Shown piece after piece: positions 1 to 7,254 of a stretch of 11,683 nucleotides of DNA. Position 1 is the first letter of the stretch. Each line of letters begins with the position of its first letter. The notes beneath the pieces are model-generated. The model had not been told where the DNA came from, ran no database searches, and was given only the letters and a program-made list of their open reading frames with translations. The position numbers were made by a program, and so were the translations under genes. The stretch comes from JAVVUJ01 sp964582545 (GTDB lineage: Bacteria; Bacillota; Clostridia; Peptostreptococcales; Anaerovoracaceae): assembly GCA_964582545.1 (NCBI GenBank), contig CAZOSB010000050.1, forward strand, positions 1-11,683, given 5' to 3'.

Positions 1-3000
1 TTCCATGATTTTAAAGGCCGCTTTATTGGGAACACCTTTTTGAATCAAATAGTTCATGATATCGTCCCTGGTAGAAATGGCATCCGTAATGGTGGCTTGA
101 CCGCTCTTAATAAACTCTTGGGCATTGTTAATCCAAACGTCCGTTCCGTGAGAAAATCCGGAAATTCGCACCAAATCTGCAAACTTGGAAGGATTTGTGT
201 CATCTAACATCTGTCGAACGAACTTGGTTCCAAATTCAGGGATTCCGTAACTTCCGTGGGTGGCACCATATTCAGGATCCTTGATTTCCAATCCCTCCAC
301 TCCGTTAAACAGGCTGTTGACCCTCTCATCTCTCAGAGGTACATCCAGAGGATCAACTCCCGTCATATCCTGCAAATGACGAATCATAGAGGGCACATCG
401 TGACCCAAAATATCCAATTTCAAAAGGTTTTCATCGATGGAGTGATAATCAAAATGAGTGGTAATGATATCCGTAGAAGTATCGTTAGCAGGGTGTTGCA
501 CCGGACAAAATTCATAAATTTCATGCCCTCTGGGAACGATGATGATACCTCCGGGATGTTGCCCCGTGGTTCTTCTGACTCCGGAACATGAGACCGCTAA
601 CCTGTCCACCTCGTATTTATTCACAGGCATTTGCCTTTGTTCAAAATATTTCATAACAAAACCAAAAGCAGTTTTTTCGGCAATGGTACCGATGGTTCCT
701 GCGCGAAAGACGTTTTCTCGCCCGAAGATTTCCTCTACGTATTTATGGGCTACCGGCTGATATTCCCCGGCAAAATTCAAGTCGATATCAGGCTCCTTAT
801 CCCCTTCAAAGCCTAAGAATACTTCAAAAGGAATGTTAAATCCATCTCTTTTATATGGGGTACCACATTTGGGACATACCTTGTCTGGAAGATCCACTCC
901 ACAATCATAACTTCCATCTAAGATAAATTCCGAGTTCTTACATTCCGTATTGGGGCAAATATAATGTGGGGGTAACGGGTTCACCTCCGTGATCCCACCC
1001 ATGGTAGCGGCAAAGGAAGAACCTACGGACCCTCTGGAACCTACCAAATAACCATCCGATAAGGATTTTTGCACCAACATTTCTGCAGAAACGTACATCA
1101 CCGCATATCCGTTATTGATGATAGAGTTCAACTCCCGATCCATACGAGCGCGAACCAAATCAGGCAAGGGATCTCCATAGATGCCTTTGGCTGTTTCTTC
1201 GCATTTTTCTCTCAACAAACGATCTGCATCATCTATCTTGGGAGGAAACTTGCCCTGAGGCACAGGGTACAGTGAGTCGATCATATCCGCAATTCTATTG
1301 GGTGCATGTACCACAACCTCCTCAGCCAATTCCTTACCCAGATACTGAAATTCCTCTAGCATTTCCTCTGTAGTTCGCAGATAAAAATGCTGATCTCTGT
1401 CCGCATCCGTATAACCTTGTCCAGCCATGAGAATCTTTCGGTAAAGAGCGTCCTCGTGGTCTATGTAATGGGCATCACAGGTGGCCACCACCGGCTTACC
1501 CAACTCCTTCCCCAAGTTCACAATGTCTCGGTTCACGTTCTTCAAATCTTCCATGTTATGAATGTGTTCTGCGTTGAGTACCGGTTTTCCCGGATCTCGA
1601 GAATTATCCCTGTCCACCAGAAACACATTGTTGCTGAGTGGTTGTATTTCCAAGTAATCATAAAACGCTACCAACTTTAAAATCTCTTCCCGAGGTTTTT
1701 TCTGTGCGATGGCACTGTATACCTCTCCCGCTTCACAAGCAGAACCCAACAAAAGACCTTGTCTATGAGCCATAAGAAGTGATTTAGGAATTCTGGGTTT
1801 CTTATAAAAGTAATGCAAATGAGATAGGGATATTAATTTATATAAGTTCTTCAATCCTTCTTGCGTTTGGGCTAAAATGACAATATGGTTCGTTCCCTTC
1901 GATTTATAGTCAATTTTATGAGCTTCTTTTTTTTCTGCATTCTGTAAAGAAGTGGCTTTTTTTGCTTTCTGTTGGGTAAGTTTTTTTTCTTCTACCTTCT
2001 GTGCAGAAATCTCTCCTTCCCCGGAAGATTTGCTTTCGGTCACATTTGAAATTTGATCTGTATCATCGTATAAGTAACCCTCCACCCCGTAGATTACCTT
2101 GATATCCAGTTTTCCATACTTGGCAGTTTTAGCTGCCTCCGGAAAGGATTGTACCACTCCGTGATCGGTAACTGCCACCGCTTTATGTCCCCATGCCGCT
2201 GCGGTTTTCACCAGATCCTTCGCCTCAGCAAGACCGTCCATGGCGCTCATTTTCGTATGAGCATGAAGCTCCACTCGTTTAAGAGGTGCATTATCCTTTC
2301 GTTTTTCTATCTTGGTCTTCTCCAAGTCCTTCATCATGATGGTCACCATATTTTCATAGGTATCCCATTCCGCATTTCCTCGAACTTTAACAAAATCTCC
2401 TGGCTTGACATTTTCACTGATTTCATTCCATTTATTTTCAGATACGAATGCTTTAACACACATGGAAGTGGTCTTATCTGTAACTAAAAGGGTCACTAAC
2501 TTTTTACTGTTGTTTATGGTTCGGGAGTCCAACTTAAAGACCATACCCTCAATGGTTACAGTCCCACTGTCCGACGTGATTTCCGCAATGGGCACCGGAC
2601 GATCGTTGTTGTTCTTTCCCATGATTCGATTTCCCTCCATGGGTGTTTCTTTTTCTCTTTTCTTCCAACCACTTCCATTGCCGTTACCATTAAACGAGCT
2701 TCCGCCATTATTACCGCCGCCGTTTCCGCTACCGAAAGAATTTCCTCCGGAAGTTGGGCTTGGATTGGCTTTGGCCGCCACCAGAGCTTCTGTTCGTACT
2801 TTCTCCGTTTCTTCAAGCTCCTGCGCCATTTTTGCCTTTCGTTCCTTGACAACCTCTTTGTAGTTTTCATGATGGTTTTCAAAGATCACTTTTAACTCCA
2901 ACTGAAAGTGATTTTTTAAAAGAGATTCAAAGATTTTTGCTACCTTATCGTTCAGTTCACTGACAGCCAAGTCACCTAAAGCCATGATTGTTAAGCTTTG

Positions 3001-3360
3001 ATTTGGTTTTAAATAGATGAACTCCTTGGGAAAAATTGTCTTAGTGAGAACCCCATATTCCCTGGTAGCTTCCTCGATCATATAGGGTATGTAAAGTTTA
3101 AAGATTTCCTCTTCTGTGAGGATGACATCCTCATAGATAAAGTGAAAGTTTACCCCCTTTAACCCTTGAATATCGTTGGTAATCAAGGAGGATAATCGTT
3201 CCCGATCCTTGAAAGGAACGATAAAATTCAATCTGATGGACACAGAAAGGACAGCTGTCTCCTTGGAGACAACTGCCTTTTCAATCACATATTGATAGTC
3301 GGACTTAGAGTGCTTCCCTATTTTCGCCCAGTTAATAGTATTTTCGATGATGGTTTTCAA
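1..3360 (-). CDS. polC: DNA polymerase III alpha subunit PolC, exonuclease-less form (3' end beyond window)
   Basis: Gram-positive replicative DNA polymerase, which extends DNA at the replication fork with the sliding clamp. I read 1120 codons in frame without a stop; by comparison with B. subtilis PolC about 210 C-terminal residues lie off the left edge. Domains: N-terminal domain (about 1-195), Gly/Asn/Ser-rich linker (201-231), OB fold (about 265-350), PHP domain (363-433 and about 490-650), then the polymerase core. The core shows a Cys4 zinc-binding cluster (CPNTEC about 822-827, CPKCG), PDIDLNF with catalytic D858 and D860, and KLDILGHD with the third aspartate D983. The DnaQ-like exonuclease normally inserted in PHP after GVE is missing: residues 434-489 are a charged linker and no FDxETTG motif is seen anywhere. 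The start is TTG: an in-frame TAA lies 9 nt upstream and AAAGGA sits 5 nt before it. It lies 65 nt after the SPFH gene with no terminator, so cotranscription is possible. Confidence 0.96.
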   Translation of the reverse strand, partial: MKTIIENTINWAKIGKHSKSDYQYVIEKAVVSKETAVLSVSIRLNFIVPFKDRERLSSLITNDIQGLKGVNFHFIYEDVILTEEEIFKLYIPYMIEEATREYGVLTKTIFPKEFIYLKPNQSLTIMALGDLAVSELNDKVAKIFESLLKNHFQLELKVIFENHHENYKEVVKERKAKMAQELEETEKVRTEALVAAKANPSPTSGGNSFGSGNGGGNNGGSSFNGNGNGSGWKKREKETPMEGNRIMGKNNNDRPVPIAEITSDSGTVTIEGMVFKLDSRTINNSKKLVTLLVTDKTTSMCVKAFVSENKWNEISENVKPGDFVKVRGNAEWDTYENMVTIMMKDLEKTKIEKRKDNAPLKRVELHAHTKMSAMDGLAEAKDLVKTAAAWGHKAVAVTDHGVVQSFPEAAKTAKYGKLDIKVIYGVEGYLYDDTDQISNVTESKSSGEGEISAQKVEEKKLTQQKAKKATSLQNAEKKEAHKIDYKSKGTNHIVILAQTQEGLKNLYKLISLSHLHYFYKKPRIPKSLLMAHRQGLLLGSACEAGEVYSAIAQKKPREEILKLVAFYDYLEIQPLSNNVFLVDRDNSRDPGKPVLNAEHIHNMEDLKNVNRDIVNLGKELGKPVVATCDAHYIDHEDALYRKILMAGQGYTDADRDQHFYLRTTEEMLEEFQYLGKELAEEVVVHAPNRIADMIDSLYPVPQGKFPPKIDDADRLLREKCEETAKGIYGDPLPDLVRARMDRELNSIINNGYAVMYVSAEMLVQKSLSDGYLVGSRGSVGSSFAATMGGITEVNPLPPHYICPNTECKNSEFILDGSYDCGVDLPDKVCPKCGTPYKRDGFNIPFEVFLGFEGDKEPDIDLNFAGEYQPVAHKYVEEIFGRENVFRAGTIGTIAEKTAFGFVMKYFEQRQMPVNKYEVDRLAVSCSGVRRTTGQHPGGIIIVPRGHEIYEFCPVQHPANDTSTDIITTHFDYHSIDENLLKLDILGHDVPSMIRHLQDMTGVDPLDVPLRDERVNSLFNGVEGLEIKDPEYGATHGSYGIPEFGTKFVRQMLDDTNPSKFADLVRISGFSHGTDVWINNAQEFIKSGQATITDAISTRDDIMNYLIQKGVPNKAAFKIME

Positions 3361-3365
3361 TGGAT

Positions 3366-3371
3366 TCCTTT
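3366..3371 (-). promoter_or_regulatory. Ribosome binding site deciding the TTG start of polC
   Basis: The minus strand reads AAAGGA, then five bases, then TTG. An in-frame TAA (3372-3370) closes the frame upstream, and there is no ATG near the N terminus, so TTG at 3360 is the only well-supported start. The spacing is slightly short but acceptable. Confidence 0.65.
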
Positions 3372-3425
3372 ACCTTAGTTATTCTAAAATTTGTTTCTAC
3401 TCTTTTAACTTTTCTTTTTTAAAGG

Positions 3426-4394
3426 TTATTCTTTCACCTTAGCATACACTCGTTTATCTTCATCCTTCATAATTTCCGTCAAAGAGGTAGCCAATCCAGC
3501 CATACCTTGAATATCCGATGGAATGATGATCTTGGTTGCCTTACCGTTTGCTGCAACTTCAAAGGCTTCTAAACTCTTCAACGCTATGACTTCCTTGTTA
3601 GGAGCTGACTGAACCAATAATCGGATACTGTCGGCAGTAGCCTGTTGTACCAGCATAATAGCCTGAGCTTCCCCTTGTGCTTTCTTGATTTGAGATTCCT
3701 TGCTGGCTTCTGCTTCCAAGATGACAGATTCTTTATTGGCTTCCGCGTTCAAAATGGCAGATTGTTTATTTCCTTCTGCAATCAATACAGCAGCCTTCTT
3801 TTCTCCTTCAGCCCTAATGATGGCTTCTCTTCTTTCTCGTTCAGCACGCATTTGTTTTTCCATGGCCTGCAAGATGTCCTTTGGAGGTAGGATGTTTTTC
3901 ACTTCTACCCTGTTGATCTTAATGCCCCATGGGTCAGTAGCTTCATCCAATACAATTCTGATTTTCGTATTGATGACTTCTCTACTTGTTAAGGTTTCAT
4001 CCAGCTCCAATTCCCCGATAATATTTCTTAGGGTGGTGGCGGTAAGGTTTTCAATGGCAGCCATAGGATCTTCTACTCCATAGGTATAAAGCTTCGGATC
4101 GGTTATCTGAAAGTAAATAACCGTATCGATTTCCATGGTTACGTTATCCTTCGTGATTACCGGCTGCGGCTCAAAATCGATAACATGCTCCTTTAAGGAC
4201 ACTTTTTTTGCAATCCTGTCAATCAAAGGCACTTTGAAATGAAGACCTACGTTCCAGGTTCCATTGTAGGCTCCCAAACGTTCAACCACATAGGCTCTCG
4301 CCTGAGGTACAATGCGAATATTGGTGGATACTAGGATTATGATAATCACGACGACAAAAACCATAAATAAAGTAGATATAATATCCATAAACAT
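3426..4394 (-). CDS. SPFH/stomatin-like membrane protein (QmcA/slipin type)
   Basis: 322-residue SPFH (band 7) protein. One N-terminal hydrophobic segment (about 4-24) anchors it. The SPFH domain follows (about 27-180), with the family-typical IVPQARAYVVERLGAY and the GLHFKVPLIDR stretch near 50-60. Next is a charged helical region (about 181-256) built of 11-residue repeats rich in Ala and Glu, then a hydrophobic C-terminal region. Family members oligomerise into ring- or cage-like assemblies on membranes and are linked to membrane microdomains and quality control; the exact role here is unknown. The start ATG has AGGAGG 9 nt upstream, and that site overlaps the stop codon of the upstream nfeD-like gene (14-nt gap), so the two are translated from one transcript. 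Length and architecture are normal for the QmcA/slipin group; HflC and FtsH-linked prohibitin types fit less well. Confidence 0.93.
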   Translation of the reverse strand: MFMDIISTLFMVFVVVIIIILVSTNIRIVPQARAYVVERLGAYNGTWNVGLHFKVPLIDRIAKKVSLKEHVIDFEPQPVITKDNVTMEIDTVIYFQITDPKLYTYGVEDPMAAIENLTATTLRNIIGELELDETLTSREVINTKIRIVLDEATDPWGIKINRVEVKNILPPKDILQAMEKQMRAERERREAIIRAEGEKKAAVLIAEGNKQSAILNAEANKESVILEAEASKESQIKKAQGEAQAIMLVQQATADSIRLLVQSAPNKEVIALKSLEAFEVAANGKATKIIIPSDIQGMAGLATSLTEIMKDEDKRVYAKVKE

Positions 4395-4408
4395 CAGTTA
4401 ATTCCTCC

Positions 4409-4882
4409 TTATTCTTTCTCTAAATTAATACTTTTTTCAGGTTGAGGATTTATAGGAGAAACCATAAGCTTCACTCCCTCGATCCGCATGATCCTTACTT
4501 CAGTCCCCTCTTTGATGGTCATCTCCCCATCCTCTGCTTTTGCAGACCAGATCTGTCCGTTGACCTTCACCTGCCCCATGTTAAAGGGGATAATTTCCGA
4601 AGTGACGAGAGCTGTCTGATCGATCAAAGCTTCTGTCACATCCTTAGTATGAGCTAGATTTAATTTTTTTTGCGCAATAGGTCGTGTTAAGACCAACAAT
4701 ACTAAGGAAGTCACCAGAAATCCAATAATTTGAATCGTTAACGATCCTCCCGCTCTGGCGATTATGCCGGCTACCACAGCCCCTACGGTAAACCAAATGG
4801 TGGTAAGACCGAGAGTAACCCCTTCGATGATTGCAAATATTACAGCGATTATAATCCAGATTATAGGTGCCGTCAATGACAT
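4409..4882 (-). CDS. nfeD: NfeD-like membrane protein (short form, without protease domain)
   Basis: 157-residue short NfeD-family protein. Three hydrophobic segments at about 7-27, 29-45 and 48-66 are followed by a soluble beta-rich domain (about 85-143) of the OB-fold NfeD type, with the typical GQVKVNGQIWSA stretch (103-114). The long form's serine protease (ClpP-like) domain is absent, as in many bacterial NfeD proteins that partner an SPFH protein. The partner is directly downstream, 14 nt away. In this family the NfeD C-terminal domain is thought to act with the SPFH assembly in the membrane; a precise biochemical role is not established. The ATG is supported by GGAGG 8 nt upstream. It is the first gene of its transcript, with its own promoter just upstream. 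Confidence 0.92.
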   Translation of the reverse strand: MSLTAPIIWIIIAVIFAIIEGVTLGLTTIWFTVGAVVAGIIARAGGSLTIQIIGFLVTSLVLLVLTRPIAQKKLNLAHTKDVTEALIDQTALVTSEIIPFNMGQVKVNGQIWSAKAEDGEMTIKEGTEVRIMRIEGVKLMVSPINPQPEKSINLEKE

Positions 4883-4919
4883 ATTCCGTGCCTCCTTTCC
4901 GAAACTCTTATGTATAGGT

Positions 4920-4928
4920 ATTATATCA
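4920..4928 (-). promoter_or_regulatory. Extended -10 promoter for the nfeD-SPFH(-polC) transcript
   Basis: The minus strand reads TGATATAAT, a perfect TATAAT with the extended TGn element, about 37 nt upstream of the nfeD start codon. No good -35 box is seen; the best candidates, CTGTTA or TGTTAT at 17-18 nt spacing, are weak. This is what one expects for an extended -10 promoter. It lies after the upstream operon's terminator, which supports independent transcription. Confidence 0.6.
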
Positions 4929-4994
4929 GAAAAGCTTATAAAATAACAGTAGAAAATTGAAATCTCCTAATTATTATGCCCAATAATAAAAGTA

Positions 4995-5047
4995 GTCCTC
5001 ATGAGAATTTCAAAGATAATAATGAAATCTTTGAATTCTCAGAGGAC
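4995..5047 (-). terminator. Hairpin terminator of the peptide-transport/aminopeptidase operon
   Basis: Inverted repeat with arms 4995-5017 and 5027-5047. Stems GTCCTC/GAGGAC, TGAGAATT/AATTCTCA and CAAAGAT/ATCTTTG pair fully. They are interrupted only by two single unpaired bases on one arm (5001 and 5010), and the loop is 9 nt. On the minus strand the stem is followed by TACTTTTATTATT, a moderately T-rich tail; on the plus strand it is followed by A-rich DNA. It lies 38 nt after the aminopeptidase stop codon, so it most likely ends that operon. The stem is longer than usual for an intrinsic terminator. Confidence 0.7.
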
Positions 5048-5084
5048 AATAATAAGGAGATGAAAAATGAAAAGTGAAATTTAT

Positions 5085-6188
5085 CTAAATAATTGGATTG
5101 AGTTTCTGTAATTCCTCTAAAACAAACAACCCATCCTTACGGATCAGCCTATCGTCAAAATAGATTTCCCCACCCCCGTAATCAGATCGTTGTATCATTA
5201 CAAGATCCCAATGAATTGATGAGCGATTGCCGTTGTCTGTGGTTGAATAAGCGGAACCGGGGGTTAAATGAAAGCTTCCGTTAATTTTTTCATCAAAGAG
5301 AGTAACACCCATAGGTTTCATGATGTAAGGGTTTACTCCTAAAGCAAACTCTCCGAAATAACGAGAACCTTCATCCCTATTTAAAAGCTCATTGATCTTT
5401 TCCGTATTATTTGCGCGTGCTTCTACAATCTTCCCTTTTTCCACATAAAAAACGATGTTGTCATACTTAAAACCGTCCTTTTCCGAAGGGGTATTATAGG
5501 AAATCACACCGTTTACCGAGTCCCTTACAGGGGCCGTATACACCTCTCCGTCTGGGATATTGGCATGTCCGTCACATTTCTTGGAGCCTATTCCTTTTAT
5601 GGAAAAGGAAATATCTGTACCGGGACCCGTGATTCTTACTTTATCCGTAGTCCGCATAAGTTCTGCCAAAGGATCCATAGCTTGGGATAACTTTCCGTAA
5701 TCCATATTGCACACCTGAAAGTAAAAATCCTTAAATCCTTCTGTACTCATATTTGCAAGCTGTGCAAGCCCCGGATTAGGATATCTGGTCCATGACCATT
5801 TCAGTCCGTTTAAGGTGTACTCCGTATATTCTTTAAGAGCATTGTTATATATGTTCAGTTTTTCCATAGGTACATCTGAAAGCTCACTGAAATTTTCCAT
5901 AGCACTCAAGTTTATAAAAGCATCCATTCCTTTAATTTGGTGTAATAAGTAATCGTTCATAAAGGTTATCTGCTCTTTCTTACACCCTACCATAATTTCT
6001 CTGATAATACCGTAGTTTATAATTTCCACATAGGGATATGCTCCAACTCTATAAACCGCTCTGATGATTTCCTTTACAAATTCATCAGCGGTGACCCCGT
6101 CATAGGAAATAAGCACCTTATCTCCCGGAAGGACACCACAGGAATAATTTACAATTTTGTCTGCTAATTCCGTCACTCTATTATCCAT
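5085..6188 (-). CDS. M29-family metallo-aminopeptidase
   Basis: 367-residue cytoplasmic aminopeptidase of peptidase family M29 (AmpS/PepS/aminopeptidase T group), which removes N-terminal residues from peptides using a two-metal centre. Expected metal ligands and active-site residues are visible: E215 in PDGEVYTAP, E280 in FGEFALG, H307 in GSFHLTPGSAYS with Y314, and H326/D328 in SSIHWDLV. No signal peptide or membrane segment is seen. Length is slightly below the roughly 370-410 residues usual for the family, and the protein looks complete. The ATG has AAAGG 8 nt upstream. It starts 5 nt after the dppF stop codon, so it is translationally linked to the peptide transporter. That placement suggests it digests the imported peptides. 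Substrate preference cannot be read from the sequence. Confidence 0.94.
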   Translation of the reverse strand: MDNRVTELADKIVNYSCGVLPGDKVLISYDGVTADEFVKEIIRAVYRVGAYPYVEIINYGIIREIMVGCKKEQITFMNDYLLHQIKGMDAFINLSAMENFSELSDVPMEKLNIYNNALKEYTEYTLNGLKWSWTRYPNPGLAQLANMSTEGFKDFYFQVCNMDYGKLSQAMDPLAELMRTTDKVRITGPGTDISFSIKGIGSKKCDGHANIPDGEVYTAPVRDSVNGVISYNTPSEKDGFKYDNIVFYVEKGKIVEARANNTEKINELLNRDEGSRYFGEFALGVNPYIMKPMGVTLFDEKINGSFHLTPGSAYSTTDNGNRSSIHWDLVMIQRSDYGGGEIYFDDRLIRKDGLFVLEELQKLNPII

Positions 6189-6193
6189 GATTT

Positions 6194-7222
6194 TTACCTT
6201 TCATCCTTGTTTTGATTATACGGCAACGCAAACTCCTCATAATATTTACATGCAGTCCAATGTTCAGCATTGACCTGATTCAGCTGTTGAAGTTCATTGG
6301 ATTTTGAGCATTCGTCTTTAGCAAAAGGGCATCTTCCTGCAAGGCAACATCCTACCGCCTGTTCATTCCCTTTAAGAACCTGAACCGACAGTTCCCCTTT
6401 CAGCTTAAACTTTTCTTTTCCTCTCTGGTTGGGATGCACTGCCGGAGCAGAGGACATAAGACCGTAAGTGTAAGGGTGCGCTGCTTTTTCATAGATTTCA
6501 TCGGTGCTGCCTATTTCTAAAAGCCGCCCCAAATACATGACACCTATCTGATCGCTTATATATCGGACCACTTGTAAATCATGTGTGATAAAAAGATAGG
6601 TCAACCCCTCCCGCTGTTGAAGCTCTATGAGCAAATTTAAAATACGTGCCTGCACAGAAAGATCCAGCGCAGAAGTTGGTTCATCTAAAATCAACAATTT
6701 GGGTTCAAGTATGATGGCCCTGGCTATGCTCACTCGCTGCTGCTGACCTCCGCTCATTTGATGAGGATACCTATCCAGAATATCCGCTTTCAGATTTACC
6801 TTTGCCAATGTAGAGTCAACAATATACTTCCACTCAGATTTTGGGATATGGGCTAGCTTTAAAGGTCTGCTTAAGGAGTCTCCTATGGTAGACCTCGGGT
6901 TTAATGAGGCAGCGGGATCTTGAAAAACGATGCCCATTTTCTGCATAAGCTTAATTCGATCTTTGCCTGACACATCGTACATACTGTTTCCATGGAAAGT
7001 TACCTTCCCTGTATTGGGTTTTTCCAAACCGATGATGATTCTTGCTAGAGTGGTTTTCCCACATCCAGATTCTCCCACCAATCCCAGGGTTTCCCCAGCC
7101 TTTACAGAAAAGCTCACACTATTTACAGCATTCACCCTCGTATTATTCTTTGACAAAATGCTACGGCTGCTAATAAAGGTTTTGGAGACAGCTTCAACAC
7201 TTAAAACATTCTGATCATTCAA
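6194..7222 (-). CDS. dppF: Peptide ABC transporter ATP-binding protein (DppF/OppF)
   Basis: 342-residue cytoplasmic ATPase of an oligo/dipeptide importer, pairing with the DppD-like ATPase encoded just upstream. Motifs: Walker A GESGCGKT (50-57), Q-loop FQDP (Q101), signature MSGGQ (156-160), Walker B LLILDEP with E181, D-loop SALD, and switch H214 in FITHD. The C-terminal oligopeptide-transporter extension (about 235-330) follows HPYTYGL and carries cysteines 292, 293, 298, 305 and 325, in the CxxxxCPxxxxxC pattern typical of these ATPases. The start is TTG: AAAGGAG lies 8 nt upstream and no in-frame ATG or GTG precedes it back to the dppD stop, 32 nt away. The ATG four bases into the gene is out of frame. 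Peptide rather than metal or sugar transport follows from the operon; dpp versus opp cannot be decided. Confidence 0.95.
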   Translation of the reverse strand: MNDQNVLSVEAVSKTFISSRSILSKNNTRVNAVNSVSFSVKAGETLGLVGESGCGKTTLARIIIGLEKPNTGKVTFHGNSMYDVSGKDRIKLMQKMGIVFQDPAASLNPRSTIGDSLSRPLKLAHIPKSEWKYIVDSTLAKVNLKADILDRYPHQMSGGQQQRVSIARAIILEPKLLILDEPTSALDLSVQARILNLLIELQQREGLTYLFITHDLQVVRYISDQIGVMYLGRLLEIGSTDEIYEKAAHPYTYGLMSSAPAVHPNQRGKEKFKLKGELSVQVLKGNEQAVGCCLAGRCPFAKDECSKSNELQQLNQVNAEHWTACKYYEEFALPYNQNKDER

Positions 7223-7230
7223 TGATATCT

Positions 7231-7237
7231 CTCCTTT
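7231..7237 (-). promoter_or_regulatory. Ribosome binding site deciding the TTG start of dppF
   Basis: The minus strand reads AAAGGAG, eight bases, then TTG. Site strength and spacing are near ideal and there is no alternative in-frame ATG or GTG, so the TTG start of dppF is well supported. Confidence 0.7.
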
Positions 7238-7254
7238 ACTATCTTTCTGCCTGT

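Noticed and set aside
1891..2061. A frameshift or pseudogene explanation for the missing PolC exonuclease
   Set aside because: The frame is continuous through the linker, and PHP and polymerase motifs resume in frame with catalytic residues intact, which favours domain loss over decay.
256..2863. Plus-strand open frames of 60-152 codons across the polC region
   Set aside because: They are antisense to a continuous, clearly conserved polC frame, show no recognisable domains and lack convincing ribosome binding sites.
2556..2882. Minus-strand 108-codon frame rich in Lys and Arg
   Set aside because: It overlaps polC in another frame, over the Gly/Asn-rich linker segment, and its basic composition is a by-product of that region. 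polC itself is intact here.
3381..3408. Possible promoter for polC (TTAAAA, 16 nt, TAGAAT on the minus strand)
   Set aside because: Both boxes match poorly and the region is AT-rich, so such matches are expected by chance. It stays only a possibility.
5067..5111. Plus-strand 14-codon ORF with AAGGAG seven bases upstream of ATG
   Set aside because: It overlaps the 3' end of the aminopeptidase gene antisense, has no visible plus-strand promoter, and is too short to support from sequence alone. The A/G-rich match can arise by chance.
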